Shown here piece by piece: positions 23,331 through 35,132 of a stretch of 64,000 bases of DNA (positions within the stretch are counted from its first letter, which is position 1; the number at the start of each line of letters is the position of its first letter). The stretch lies in NCBI GenBank assembly GCA_018524725.1, contig JAEUWP010000337.1:62001-126000 (forward strand), read 5' to 3'. The stretch is from Podaxis mareebaensis. Its lineage: Eukaryota > Basidiomycota > Agaricomycetes > Agaricales > Agaricaceae. Below the pieces are notes generated by a model. It had not been told where the DNA came from. It was given only the letters and a program-made list of their open reading frames with translations, and ran no database searches. The translations under genes and the position numbers were made by a program.

Positions 23331-25181
23331 ATGCATCCTGCCCTATGCGTCGATGAAATCTTGGATGTTATTTTCCGCGACCCCACCCTACACTCTCAGC
23401 TAGATGAACGTGCATCGTCAAGGACACCATCCCCTGAAAGGGTATACAGGAAACACCCGCTGCTAGCTTTAGCATTGACGTGCAAGACGCTTCATGAACC
23501 TGCTATAAGGGCCTTGTGGTGGAGAATTGATGGCTTGGATAGGTTAGTCCGGACAATGCCCAGTGATGTAATCAAGGTCCTGGTTCCCCGTTCGCAGAGG
23601 CCCAAAGCAACAATCGAGGATCCCGAGAACGAATGGGCGGGAAGGGAAGAAAATATGGTTTTAGAGCGGTTCGGTGGGACATGGCCGGCAGGGAGATGCA
23701 TTGTGAGACTGTTTTCCCATTGCACATCTTCCCGGTTTAAGAAAATTTTCCGTCAGATCTTCAAGAAAGCCCCTACGGAACAAGATTGGAAGATTTTTGA
23801 GCGCTTCGCCAGATACGTCCGTGAATTTGGAAGACCAGATGGTCCGCAAGACAAGTTCAGGCTAGAGGATGACATTCACCAGGCCTTACGAACTCGTTAC
23901 AGTCGCCCTGAGGCACCCATCCTCCCACACCTCCGTACATTGTCTTGCAATGGTTGCAAGCAGCTTCGTTATGCCAACCTCCTTTTGCCCCGACACCTTC
24001 ATGCCTCCCTCGCGTCGCTGTCCGTACACGGTGCTTGCTCTTCTTGTACGCTAGCGTTCATCGAGGATGCGAAACATCTGAGCTCCGTGGTCAGTCTGAG
24101 GCATATTCACCTTGGAACCCACTATATACCACAGGACCTTTATCTCTCCTTCTCGGACTTTCTGATGGCATGCTCGAGCAGCAGACTCAAAAGCCTGCAT
24201 GTATCTGGGGTCCCTATGACGTTGGATGCGATGAGGTTGGCCCTTCAATGGCCGGCATTGGAAGAATTTACTGCGAGGGTTTCGTCCTTCGATATCAAGA
24301 AGGCTTTGGATCAAGAACCACGACCCCTCCTGAGGAAGTTTCAGGTTGAATCAGAGGTATTTGCAGAGGGCTCAGAAGCTGGTGGGAGATCGGAGAATGA
24401 CTTCTATTCCGAGTTGGTCGAGAGGCTGCGGGCGCCAGGCTTGGTCGACTTTAAGTTTGAAGGAGGAGAGCCGCCTTTAGCTCATGATATCGAACGTTTA
24501 TTGAAAGCGTTCGCAGAGAGCGAAAGTTTCGCAGACGAAACACAAGGTTGGAGGGCACCCTGTATCAGATTGTTACCCGCGCGTCACAGGATTTCTCAAC
24601 TCCCAACGCCTCTGCCAAATACGCGCATTTGCACATTTTCCAATGCCCTCTATGTCCTTTGCCAACCATCTCTTACCAACCCTACCCGATCGCGATTCTC
24701 CCAACTTCGCATGCTGGACTTGTACGAAACGTCGGTTGACATGACCGATGCCGAATTGGGGATTTTGGCAACAGCCTTGCCATACCTCAGGACGCTGATC
24801 TTTTCCGCGCGGTCGTACGGTCGGGAGAAATCCAGAACGACCTTGGTTGGTCTTTGGCTCCTTGCGAAACGCTGCAAGGATCTCGAAACCATCTCGTTGT
24901 TGATCGATGCCGCCTTGGATTGGGAGGTTTTCGAGGCCTTGACGGGGTTCACTGATGGCGCTGCCGACAAACTCGACGCGAGGTGGGAGCAACTAGCGCA
25001 GGGCAGGAACAACACTCTACACGCGCTCTATGTGGGAGAGTCTACAATTCAGGATGAAGACCTTGTAACCAATTTTTTGAAGCTGGTCTTCCCAGGGATT
25101 GTGAATTTGTGTTATACAAACTCTCGGGAAATGACCGGAGATATGAAAAGGTGGAGAGCAGTTAGACATCAACTTGGATAG
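23331..25181 (+). CDS. F-box domain protein, single exon
   Basis: An uninterrupted 616-aa frame starts at an ATG. The first 70 residues (MHPALCVDEILDVIFRD, then HPLLALALTCKTLHEPAIRA) match the degenerate F-box typical of mushroom proteins, which binds Skp1 in SCF ubiquitin ligases. The rest has a leucine-rich, repeat-like rhythm (HLRTLSCNGCKQL, LKSLHVSGVPMT, YLRTLIFSARSYG), as in substrate-recognition regions. Mushroom genomes carry hundreds of these genes with few known substrates. It is unrelated in detail to the F-box pair at 41090-42674 and 57270-58856. The lack of introns contrasts with nearly all its neighbours and could reflect retroposition or simply family habit. Confidence 0.88.
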   Translation: MHPALCVDEILDVIFRDPTLHSQLDERASSRTPSPERVYRKHPLLALALTCKTLHEPAIRALWWRIDGLDRLVRTMPSDVIKVLVPRSQRPKATIEDPENEWAGREENMVLERFGGTWPAGRCIVRLFSHCTSSRFKKIFRQIFKKAPTEQDWKIFERFARYVREFGRPDGPQDKFRLEDDIHQALRTRYSRPEAPILPHLRTLSCNGCKQLRYANLLLPRHLHASLASLSVHGACSSCTLAFIEDAKHLSSVVSLRHIHLGTHYIPQDLYLSFSDFLMACSSSRLKSLHVSGVPMTLDAMRLALQWPALEEFTARVSSFDIKKALDQEPRPLLRKFQVESEVFAEGSEAGGRSENDFYSELVERLRAPGLVDFKFEGGEPPLAHDIERLLKAFAESESFADETQGWRAPCIRLLPARHRISQLPTPLPNTRICTFSNALYVLCQPSLTNPTRSRFSQLRMLDLYETSVDMTDAELGILATALPYLRTLIFSARSYGREKSRTTLVGLWLLAKRCKDLETISLLIDAALDWEVFEALTGFTDGAADKLDARWEQLAQGRNNTLHALYVGESTIQDEDLVTNFLKLVFPGIVNLCYTNSREMTGDMKRWRAVRHQLG

Positions 25182-26052
25182 GATAAGCCTTACACAGTTT
25201 GACCCATTATTGTTTCCTATTGCTGTGTGTATGTATGCCTCTGTACACGGCTTTGACATGGCAATTTTCAGCGACACGATGATATCCCTGAACGAGCGCG
25301 TCTTTACATTTACTTCCGCTCACAAGTCGACTCAAGGAGGAATGGCTTACAGGGCTGATTCTGTCAATAGAATTTGGTTATGAACTTTCAGCCATTATTG
25401 CATCCTTGAATCATTGCAGGGGTTGGCACCAACCTTTATAACGTTCCGAAAGGTAGCGAATAGATTCCACAGCGTGATACGACTGTTCACTCTGGTTAGG
25501 AGGAGATTCGGGTGTCGCCTGCCGATTTGGAGATTCCTGGCATCGCAAAGATTACGGAGTGAGGAAAATTGATTTCCCACCCCCATCCGCTCTTATTTAA
25601 GAGTGGGAAAAATCTCCATCGGTACTGGCGTCCAAATAACTCTTGACATACCGGGGAATTAGTGGTCATAGTTCTGAACGTTCAATGTCCAGGTGATTAC
25701 ACACCACAGGCAAGTTTAACAGCGCCCCAACCAGTCCCCTATTAGTTTCCTGGGGGGTTTCGGAGCTAAGACGACTATGTATTGAACGCCAGAGCCTATT
25801 CTAAATTCGCCTCGGCGTCGGTTATTAACACTAGAAGTGAGACGGGAAGAGAAAGCAAATAAAAAGTGGCCTATGTCACGAGTATGCAACAATCACAATG
25901 CCCCAGGGAAGGTGAGAATGTGCACATAAAAACATAAACAGAAGGAAAGCAAATCAATCATGAGAGGAAATCCGAAAAAAATCTATGGATGTTTCATCTG
26001 AGTCGGATGGCATGAGGAATTTAAACTTGCACAACCGAGGAACATGATGGAG
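25182..26052. other. Intergenic between convergent genes
   Basis: About 870 bp between the 3' ends of the F-box gene and the RasGEF gene. No coding sequence is supported. Confidence 0.5.
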
Positions 26053-29000
26053 TCAATCCGAGTACGTCGCTAAAACTCTCTGTAATGTTGGACCATCGAG
26101 AGCGCGAAGACGAAGGCAGCGGTTAAATATCTTTTTGTCAACCTCGAACTGCACGCGACTGGCAAGGTGTTGACCAGCAACCAATGATTTGATCACTTCC
26201 GCTATTCTCCGTTGCTTATGAACGTTGATCAGAGGCTCGAGGTTCATCGAGTCAGGTAGTGGCGCCAAGGATGAAAAGACATCGGGCTGGAAGAGTGGAT
26301 CAAAGGCATTGGTTGAAGGATTGACGCCAACAGATTGATGAGGAGCGGTGGGATCGATGAGGTCGGGGAGCTTCCCTAAGCGATGTAGTTGGGACAGATA
26401 CACACCTACAGGGGTGTCAGACAAATCCAATCTCTTGAAAAGACAGAAACATACCAATGAAAGGGATGCAAGCTGTTGGGACTTGCGGACGCTCAGCATG
26501 CTTACCCTTGCCTTCTCCGCCGCCGCTCACGACTGAAGCTGTGCTCGTTTCGATCGGTTTCGATTCAGCGATGGCATCGGTGGCTTGTCGAATAAATTTA
26601 AAGTTTTCCACACTGGAGGTGAACTGCTTCAAATCCTTCAACACACGGGTTTCGAAGATGCCAATACGGTGCCAAGCTGACTTGCTCATAGCTCTGTTAA
26701 CCCACTCGCTCTGCAAGGCGGCAATGATGGCAGTCAAGGTATGAAAGTTGCTCTGGCCGTAGCATTTCTACGAGACATTCAGGATTGCTTCAACATATGG
26801 GAGAAACGCTCACACTCACCCAGGCGACGCGAACAAACTTTCCAACAATTATATGACGCTCACTCGGGTGTGTGAGAACAATCTCAGAGATGACAAAATT
26901 TGCCGTCAAGTTGAACCTGGCTCGCACCGCAGCCAGCGCACTCGTTTTCTCCGGGAACCGGTGCTCGGCCTTGAACCGTGCACGATCCTTTAAATATACC
27001 GTCCAATCAAGAATGTCAATCTCCTCCGTGCCTGCCCAGTCGTCCAGAACCAGCTCCTCAAACTTAACACCCATGAAGAGCTCCCTGTCAATCATGGAGA
27101 AATGTTGTGCCAGGACCTCCGCACGAACACCAAGGATGAAGGAGCGATGTATGCGCGGAGGTATAGTGCTGCCGAATTTCGAAATGGGTATCTCAATCCC
27201 GGGTTCTGGTTGCGATACCGGTGATACCGGCATTCGACTTTGTAAAATCTCCAGGGGCACCACATCTTCAGGAGAAGGTTTAGATTCAGTGGTCGTTGAC
27301 GAGGTGGAAGGAGGGTCAAGTCCGGGTGGAGGGGGGATATCACGAGGTAATTGCTCAGATATAGGAGTATTAGCAGATCCTTCGTCAACCTTTTCGTACA
27401 AGCGTGACTCATTGAGCTCAGATGTTGGAGGGGTTGATACCCTCCGATCAATCTGGCTCGCAGATTCATCATCTATTGGCGTCGAATTCTCCCCTTCCAC
27501 CTCCTCGTCACTGTCAACAGGGAAACGTGGTTCCTCGTCCTCGTAGTCTCCGTTGGCCATGCGTTCCTGAATAACGCGCACCCATCCATTGACTTTCGAG
27601 ACCTTCTCCTGCTGTCGTTCTGGGTTGATATGACCCTCCAAACGACGTAAAGCAGCTTCCACATCACCAGCTTCCTCATCATCGCTCAATGAATCAACGA
27701 GAGCATTCATTTGCCATTGTTGGATGTTTCCGCCCAGACCTTGGAACGATGCAGACGACATACTAGAACTCGAGGGTCCAGACACAACGGACGAGCGGGA
27801 GACAATGCCAAGGGAGGACACCGTTTCCGGTCTTGGGACGAACTCAAAGTCGCGACGGAGTGGAAGCTTGCGAGGCAGTTTTCGCAGACCCGGGGGGACA
27901 GACGGACCAGGTACGTTCGCCTCAGATGAGGAGTCAGACAGGTCCAGATCATCCAACGAGGCAATATCGAACTGCCAACGTGAATCATTAAGAGGCGGGA
28001 AAGTTGGAGCCTGACCAAGTTCCGACAAAGGGATACCATAGGACGTTGTGGAGGTGGTTTGCATCGAGATAGGTCGTTCGAAGGATTCAATGGAATCGCG
28101 CTTGCCATCAGCTTGAACAGGGGTGGATTCCCGGGTTTGCGGTTGCGTGTCTCTGGGTGGCTCAATGGGTTGGTCGATGCTATCCCGCGTAGCTTCAGCG
28201 TAATCTGGAGGGGGAGCCGCTTCGGGGGCGGGGGTATCCGATACATTAGACGCAGGACCAGAAGAAAGCGCGGGTGGGACAAAGTGTGAGAGAACGGGGG
28301 TTGCGGCATCCTCCCCTGAGGGATCTGGGGAAGCCTGCGAGGGAGCTTTCGTTTGGAGGAGAGGCACTGATGGCTTTGGTTGCGGAGGAGAGGATAATGG
28401 AGGAGCGGGACTGACTAGGGTTGACTGCGGGGGCCTGACGGGGGGTCGACGTCGCCTGGCTTCAGCAGCTCGAAGGTAGGTTTCCACACCGCCATTGATG
28501 GTTAACAAGTCCTTGCCGACATTAAGGTCAAGATCAAACGCGGAGACATCAGCACAAGCGCTAATGGGACTGCGGCTCATGGAGCGGGAATTGAGGACTC
28601 GGGTCCAACGACCCAAGCGCCCGATGGTCTTGACAAAAGCGCGCGATAGGGCACTTTGATGGATAGGAAGAGCTGGGAGCGGGGTGGTTGTTGTATCGTT
28701 ATTAGAAGAGGGACCAGGTGCATGATCAGTACGATGAAGAATATTCAAAGAGGAGATGGGAAGAGGGGTTGGTCTCGTTGGGGAAATCCCACTTGTGAGG
28801 TTCGTCGCGACCGCGATATTGGCATTAGCGATATCATTTCCAGAGGTTTCAGGAACATGAGCTTCCTCTGGAAGGAAATCAAGATCCAGATCAGAATCCT
28901 CTGCTTCTTCCATTGCCTTCTTGGTCACAATTTCCGCGAACTTTTTGCCGAGTACATGATCCTGTGGCTGGGCAGGCTTCTCAGGCTTAGATTTCGATGA

Positions 29001-31187
29001 ACTGATCTGAGTATGGGCCTGTTTGCACTCCTTTGCAACCTTGATCAACCTCTTGACAATACCCTAGGTCAAGAAAATAATGAGTGGTGTATATGCGAAA
29101 GATGCAAAGCACACACCAATCCATCAGAATTCTTCTTGAGGACAGGATCTTTGAGGAGGGAATTCAGCCATTTGGTTATAAGTATGCGGAGTTCACGGTT
29201 TGGCAGGAAGTCGACAGTGAAGAATGTGAGCAGCCAGTAACGGATCGCAACAAAAGTCCGAACGCGTACAATGCGTCGAACTTTCTCGTCTTGGGGTGAA
29301 ACTGGCTTCTGTAAAGCCCAGTGGAAGCGACAGATGAGCAACTGGCACAAGTCAACTGCGCTGACATATGTCCGATAAGTTAGGAAGAAGTTAAGTAATT
29401 CGTCATAGTTGAGATCACTAGTAAGCTGAGCAATCCAACGTTCGATGGTAGCGGCGAGTAAAACCTTTGGGGCAGGTGATCCTGTGGTAGAGCCACGGCT
29501 AGCGTCCGACTGACGAGCCTTGGCTTTACTTCGTCGTTTCGATAGGCTCGAAGAAGTGCCGGCGGAAGCGTCAGTGAAGCTGTCGCGTGAGATCGAGTGA
29601 TCATCATGATCCAAGTCTGGATGAAGTTCCCCCCAAATGACAAAACGGGGATCGTCCCGTGGAGCAGCTGTGTCATCAGCTGACAAGGAGAGTTTGATTA
29701 CCGTCGTGTCGACCGTCTCTGGAGAAAAGCGATCGAGGAGAGGCAAGCCCCGGTAGGTCTGCAACACATCAAAAACTCTTGTAGAGTATTGGGTCAACGC
29801 GGTGGTTTCTGCGGAAAGGGTGTACGCCTCATCCTGTTCCCCTGGAAGTTCGATGTCCAATATTGAGGAGCGAATCTTAAGAGCCGAAGCTGGACGAGTT
29901 GGTTCATCGCCGCAGACAGTGAAAGAAATGGCAGAGTCTCGAGTTGAGGGAGAGCGAGTATCTATCTGACGCGCTGTCTGAGTGGATTCGAACGAATGTT
30001 TCTCCTGCAATTGTCGTGAGGGGGGTGATAAACCAAAAGGGTACTTGAGGGAAGGGGAATCAAATGCCACGCCAGGTCCGAAGGGGTGTTGGATGATTGG
30101 ACGGCTATCGAAAGCCGTCTGAGACCCATTAAGGCTCAGGTCCTGAGAAGAGTGACTGGTTGAAGACGGCAGTGGGTCACACCAGTCCATGACCTGGCCG
30201 AAAATATCACCTCGCCTCGGCAAAGGGTAAGCGGTCTGGATATTCTGAAGGTAACGGGGGGCATCAACAGATGTAACACTCTGAGAGTGAGTTCGGCCAG
30301 ACGTGGTGATTTTAGGTTGGGGACGATGGACTCCTCCGAATTCGGTTAGATCAGGTATGGATCGAGTTTTCCTCAGCCTTTTTAACCCGGACCCTTGGCT
30401 AGAAACGCTTCCGTTTTTGAACATGACAGGAGGCAAAAAATGCATGCTCATTCTGGATCGGCGCTTTTGGTTCGGTGAATATGAGTCAGTGGATGCTTTG
30501 GAGATTGTATTGCGCGATGATGCCGGTTCTTCGATACCGGGCGCGGATGCGGCAGGTGCCATCTGGTCACGGAGCCTATCCAACAAGTCAACATTCACAA
30601 ATGAGTAGGTAGGAAAGCTATCGCTAACTTACCCGACTCTATATCGTTGTTGTCCGTGTTGATTTACGAAACCTGTGATCGCATACGGGGAGCGAACTTG
30701 AACGTTGACACCATACTGTTGGTCTAGCAGTTTCTTAAATCCTCGAGCCGCTGAACCGGAGGGCGTGTCAACGAAACTTCCATCAGCTGGTTTTTCGTTG
30801 GGGGCACCACAAAATATTTCAGTGTAAGATTATCATCGGAGATTCGTCAGACGACTCACCTGCAACGACCATCGCGGCAGTGGCTATGTCGGGGGTAACC
30901 GTCGAGGTGTTCCCGAGATCTGCGACAAGTTCGGATAAAGTGATACCAGATTTACCGGCAAACGGAGCTGGGAGTGGGAAGAGGAGCTGAGGGGCAGGTA
31001 GGGGTATAGATGGGACGACAGGGGGGACGGGCGGGGATTCGACAAAGGAAATTGTCTTCGAAGCCTCGGGCGGCGGCATATCGGAAGGGGGCGGGGACGA
31101 TGACATGCCTTCCCCCTGTGACGGCGCTGGTATAGGCGCCTCGACTTGAGGGAGGTCGCCCGTAGTTTCCACCAGATTTGAAGTCAT
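26053..31187 (-). CDS. Ras-type guanine nucleotide exchange factor
   Basis: Six exons (30860-31187, 30633-30786, 29117-30575, 26820-29063, 26455-26767, 26053-26405) sum to 1616 aa. A Pro-rich N-terminus is followed by a conserved patch (VNVQVRSPYAITGFVNQHGQ) and a Ser-rich stretch. A RasGEF N-terminal (REM) domain lies at about 525-650 (TIERWIAQLTSDLNYDELLN), then a low-complexity linker of about 630 residues, then a Cdc25-type catalytic domain at about 1290-1600 (RELFMGVKFEELVLDDWAG, FETRVLKDLKQFTSSVENF, then a final CLRLRALDGPTL). This order with a very long spacer recalls the Lte1 type of RasGEF. The substrate is probably a Ras-like small GTPase; which one cannot be said. It diverges from ASF1 across 705 bp. 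Confidence 0.93.
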
Positions 31188-31892
31188 TGTTCAGACGTCG
31201 CAAGGTCGTTACGCAGATGCACAGAGTTGGAAAAAAGGATAATTCAAATTAACATGCTCCGGAAATCAGAAGAAAAGTCGTGACTCGTGAGCGGTCGAGG
31301 GAGGTCTGCCGGTCTCGTTATGGACTTGTGGATGAGGGCCTGATGAGAGCGGGGAGGTGGAAGGATATGAGACGGTATACAAGACGGGGAAGGTTTAGAG
31401 AGCAAAGAAAAGACAAAGAAATGGGGAGCACGCCGGAAAAGTAGTCGTGGTCGTCGTGGTCGTCAAAGGTGAGGGAAGAAAGTTCCGGGCGGTGAACCTG
31501 ATTCAACAAGATATGACAATAAATAAATTATCCATTTTGGTTATCGTCCCACGTGAGATCGCTCCTTTCCATTTTGTCAAATGGGAGAAAGCGCGACTTT
31601 CTTACTCTCTGTTGTTCTTCCATGTTGAGCGCAACCTTGTGACTCATGATGGGAATCGTCCATTCACAGCTTCGTGGAAGATCCTGAGAGAACAGTCTCA
31701 GCGCAACATAAACTGAGGACAGCATCATTTGTTGAAATTACATAATATCAACAAGGCTGTTAAGCGTGACTGTCGTGACGTCGTTGCTTGTGACAAACGC
31801 GTCGCGGTGTGACATCTATCTGCATTGCCCACTTCGATCGCACGAACACCCTTGTTTCCTTCATCACTTAGCGATATACCCAGGAACTCAGT
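31188..31892. other. Bidirectional promoter region RasGEF / ASF1
   Basis: A 705-bp gap between two divergent start codons, with purine- and pyrimidine-rich blocks (31320-31440). No exon was found. Short plus-strand frames are not supported. Confidence 0.6.
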
Positions 31893-32637
31893 ATGTCCAT
31901 TGTAACAATTAGGGTGTGTATACTGAATCTTTCTCCAGTATCAATCATAACCCGAGGCGGTGCTTTTGACAGAACGTGGAATTCATCAACAATCCAGCCC
32001 GGTTTTTAGACGTTTACCGTTTTCGCGTGACCTTTGAATGCATCGCGCCGCTCAAAGATGGCGAGCATGATCCCCAATTGCTGCTTCATATGCATCTTTG
32101 ACCCATCATAAATATAGATCTCGAGTGGAAACTCATCTACGTCTCCTCACCTGGCAATGAGGAACTCGACCAAGAACTTGACGACTGTCTAGTGGGACCT
32201 GTACCTGTCGGCGTTAATTCTTTCGAATTCGAAGGTTCAGCACCTGATCCATCAAAAATACCACCAGAGGATGTTCTTGGTGTTGCTGCCTTGATTCTAA
32301 CGGGCTCATACAAAGACCAAGAATTTGTACGGGTGGGATATTATCAGAATACAGAATATGACAACGAAGAGATGAAGGAGACACCACCACCCAGAATCAT
32401 GTTTGATCGCCTGGTGCGCGACATCAGTACAAAACCTCGTGTAACTCGTTTCCAGATCAAATGGTGAGTCATGCTTGAACAATGATTATTGCGAACCCTC
32501 GACTCATTCCTTCCGATCTGCAATGCAGGGATGTGGCACCGCCGACACGGGCGCTCGCCTCTGCTGGAGCTGTAACATCAGCACCGGTCCCATCCGCAGA
32601 CGATCTCGACGATTCTGAAGACGTGGATGACAAATAG
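31893..32637 (+). CDS. ASF1: Histone chaperone Asf1
   Basis: Four exons (31893-31913, 31973-32060, 32118-32463, 32529-32637) sum to 187 aa. Nearly the whole core aligns with the conserved Asf1 fold: MSIVTIRNVEFINNPARF, then LEWKLIYV, LVGPVPVGVNSFEFE, QEFVRVGYYQNTEY and KPRVTRFQIKWD. The VRVGYY strand that contacts histone H3 is intact. A short acidic tail (DDLDDSEDVDDK) follows, shorter than the tails of yeasts. Asf1 binds H3-H4 in the nucleus and hands it to CAF-1 and HIRA during replication and transcription. Intron 2 (32061-32117) starts with GC, and the strictly conserved residues on both sides leave no GT alternative. The start is the ATG of the conserved N-terminus. Confidence 0.98.
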
Positions 32638-32783
32638 AATGGTGCTCAAATGCAATTATAGTCTATGTGTTATTTATCTTGCATGTTGGTGTGTCATGAT
32701 CATTGGAATGGTCAATAATACACAAGTCGTACAAACTGGCAGAACTAATAATTGCATCGAAGGGTGAAGTCCGCAAAATCTGT

Positions 32784-35132
32784 TCAGTCGTCGAGATCAA
32801 TCATGTTTTCTTCGCCATCGTTTTGTTCAACTACTTTTGCCTCAGAAGTCTGATGCCCTTGACAACCCGGCGTCTGAACATTGTGAGCGCCGATCGGCAC
32901 CACAACCCCCGACCGAACTTTAGGCCCTGATCGAGGCCCAAGAGTAATTTCTTTACGAGCCTTGCGAATGCTTTCTAAGGCATCCAGCTGATCAACAAAC
33001 CTCAGTAGAAGCACTACATCAGATACAAGCGCGAACATCACCTTGCTTTGGATGGCAACATTATTTGGCCTCTTAGGTTGCCCGACCTTGACAGTAGGAT
33101 CAAATCCGAGTTGCTTGACGACTTCAGCCCTGAATGCACTCTTGCCCGAGGGCGGTGGCTCATCGTCGCTAATTGTCTTCCCTTTCCGGCTGGGGTCCCC
33201 TGGTTTCATGTTACCACTCGAAATCCTGCTCGCCTCTCGTGCCAGCATCACCGCCTTCATTCCGTCCCGATCCCTTTCTAGGAGTGCTTTCAATGCGCGG
33301 TCAGCGTCACCAACGCTCTTCCTTTGTGCCTTGGCCTGGCCCTCCCTTCCCACCACCTCCCCGACGTACATGTTACGGGGATCGGCATTAGACCCACTCA
33401 CAACATGCCCAGAAATCACGTACGTCGACCCACGGGTCACCTCCGGCTTCAGTCCCCATTGCCGCACTGGATCGTACTGGGCTTTGCGTTTGTGTACTGA
33501 CGTAGTAGACATCCCTGATGTTCTACGAGCACAGGTACGGATCAATTAGTCCTTGTGAAAATTTGAGGTCGCCGAGACGCACCCGGCTGAGAACTCAGCT
33601 CTCCCCGCACGCCGATGCTGAACAGCATTTTGCAAATGATACTCGCATACATCGCTAACCCTCTTGTCGCACCAACTCCCGCAGGCCTTTCCATCGCGTT
33701 TGACAACGCTACACATCCCAAGATCTCGAGAACGGCCGATGATTGCGATAGAGTCCGCCGACTCCGGGGTCAGGGCGAGGATGTTGTTCACTGGGTGAGG
33801 GGTTTCTTGTGAACGCTGGTTGATGGCGTTGTCAACTCAGAGAGGATCTGACCAAAACCCGACTCACCTGGAACGGCTTTAGAATCTTCGGGTTCAACAA
33901 CGCAATCACATCACCCTCCTTAACCTTGGCCATCGTTTCGAAGGCACCGCGACTGCCACCCTTGTACAACTTTCGCGGTTTCTGATCATCCCCCATTTGA
34001 ATCAAATCAAATCCATCCGCCTCGAACAGTAGTAGCGTCAGAAACGCGTCGCCGCGGATGACAGATTGTGCTCCATTGACCGATGACTTTGATCGTGCAC
34101 CAAAGTCGATCAACTTGAAGTTGACATACTTTTTGCCAGTGGGCTTTTTGACTTCATCTTCCTTATTCTTGTCCTTCTGCCAAGGCTTCTTATCTTGCTG
34201 TTCGTCAGGATCCAAAGTAACAGGCGCACGTGTAAGCTTGACAGGACCACGCTCCGCGACGACAGCAATTGTAACCCAATCGCCAAACAAGGGAACGTCA
34301 TAGCCTTGCTTATCTGGTTGTAGCCGGATGATGGAATAAAGTCGCGAAGGTGAGAGGTAATAACGAGCTGTCATATATTCCTGAAGGTCTTCATGTGATA
34401 ATGTCCGACTTCTATGAGCATACTCAGTATCCCCTAGAATCTTGATAGCCAAGTTAATGAATGACTAACGAGAGCCGTATTCCAGAGTGCGGTTCCAGTT
34501 GTTGAAATTTGGGGTCATCAGAAGGCGGTGTAAATTCATACGGTCCACGCTCAAGATCCTCGATCAATGCAAGTCGATCATCTCGTTTAAGACTAGGGCC
34601 CGCAGAGCTTTCAGGATCCCCCACAGGTTGATTAAACCGTGTCGTGTCCGAGAATGCAGATGTTCTTGCAATAGTGTCGGGTACAGGACTTCGGCTGGTT
34701 TGACTCTTCACCTCAGCCAGCTTGCTAAGAAATCTAGATGGTCCATAATCGGGTCCTTCCGCTGCCTGCGTAGATGATCTGTCGGACGATGTAGCTCCAG
34801 AAGTTTTGGATCGTATTTGCTTCTGGAAAGACGGTTGGCTGATTTTGGGCTGCGGCTGGCTGTTCTTCGTTCTCTCTATTCGACGTTTCTTCTCTATATA
34901 TAAATTTTAGTATAATATAATAGTACGAATGAAGCAACTCACTCGGGGAAGGCGTCGCAGGTGCCAAAGTAGTAGGTTCTGGCTTTTTCCTTTTCGGAGA
35001 GCTGGGTGCCTTCCCAGAGCACTTCCGCTCGTCTGGGATAGCCTCTAATTGGGCCTGGAGGGCCGCAATTTGTGCTCTGAGTTCCTCTTGTTTCTTCTGC
35101 GTAGCATTAGTCCGCGACGTCGAGGACTCCAT
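32784..35132 (-). CDS. MCM10: DNA replication factor Mcm10
   Basis: Five exons (34943-35132, 34470-34893, 33868-34411, 33583-33815, 32784-33522) sum to 709 aa. An N-terminal coiled coil (KKQEELRAQIAALQAQLEA) matches the oligomerisation segment of the family. The OB-fold region starts near residue 200 (SHEDLQEYMTARYYLSPSRL) and runs through DVIALLNPKILKPFQ. The Mcm10 zinc finger at about 415-445 has Cys, Cys, Cys and His in GMCSVVKRDGKACGSWCDKR and VCEYH. The C-terminal region is basic and ends in an acidic DLDD. Mcm10 binds Mcm2-7 and DNA polymerase alpha and activates the replicative helicase. The gene is convergent with ASF1 (146 bp between stop codons) and divergent from eIF2-gamma. Minor introns in other frames were ruled out by the exon sum and family alignment. 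Confidence 0.96.

Noticed and set aside
26872..27546. Open frame of 224 codons on the plus strand
   Set aside because: It lies entirely opposite the RasGEF catalytic exon, whose conserved motifs are on the minus strand.
34734..35132. Continuous 132-codon frame as the MCM10 N-terminus
   Set aside because: It runs through an AT-rich intron (34894-34942) with GTGAGT and TATATAG ends. Splicing shifts to the frame that continues into the conserved OB region.
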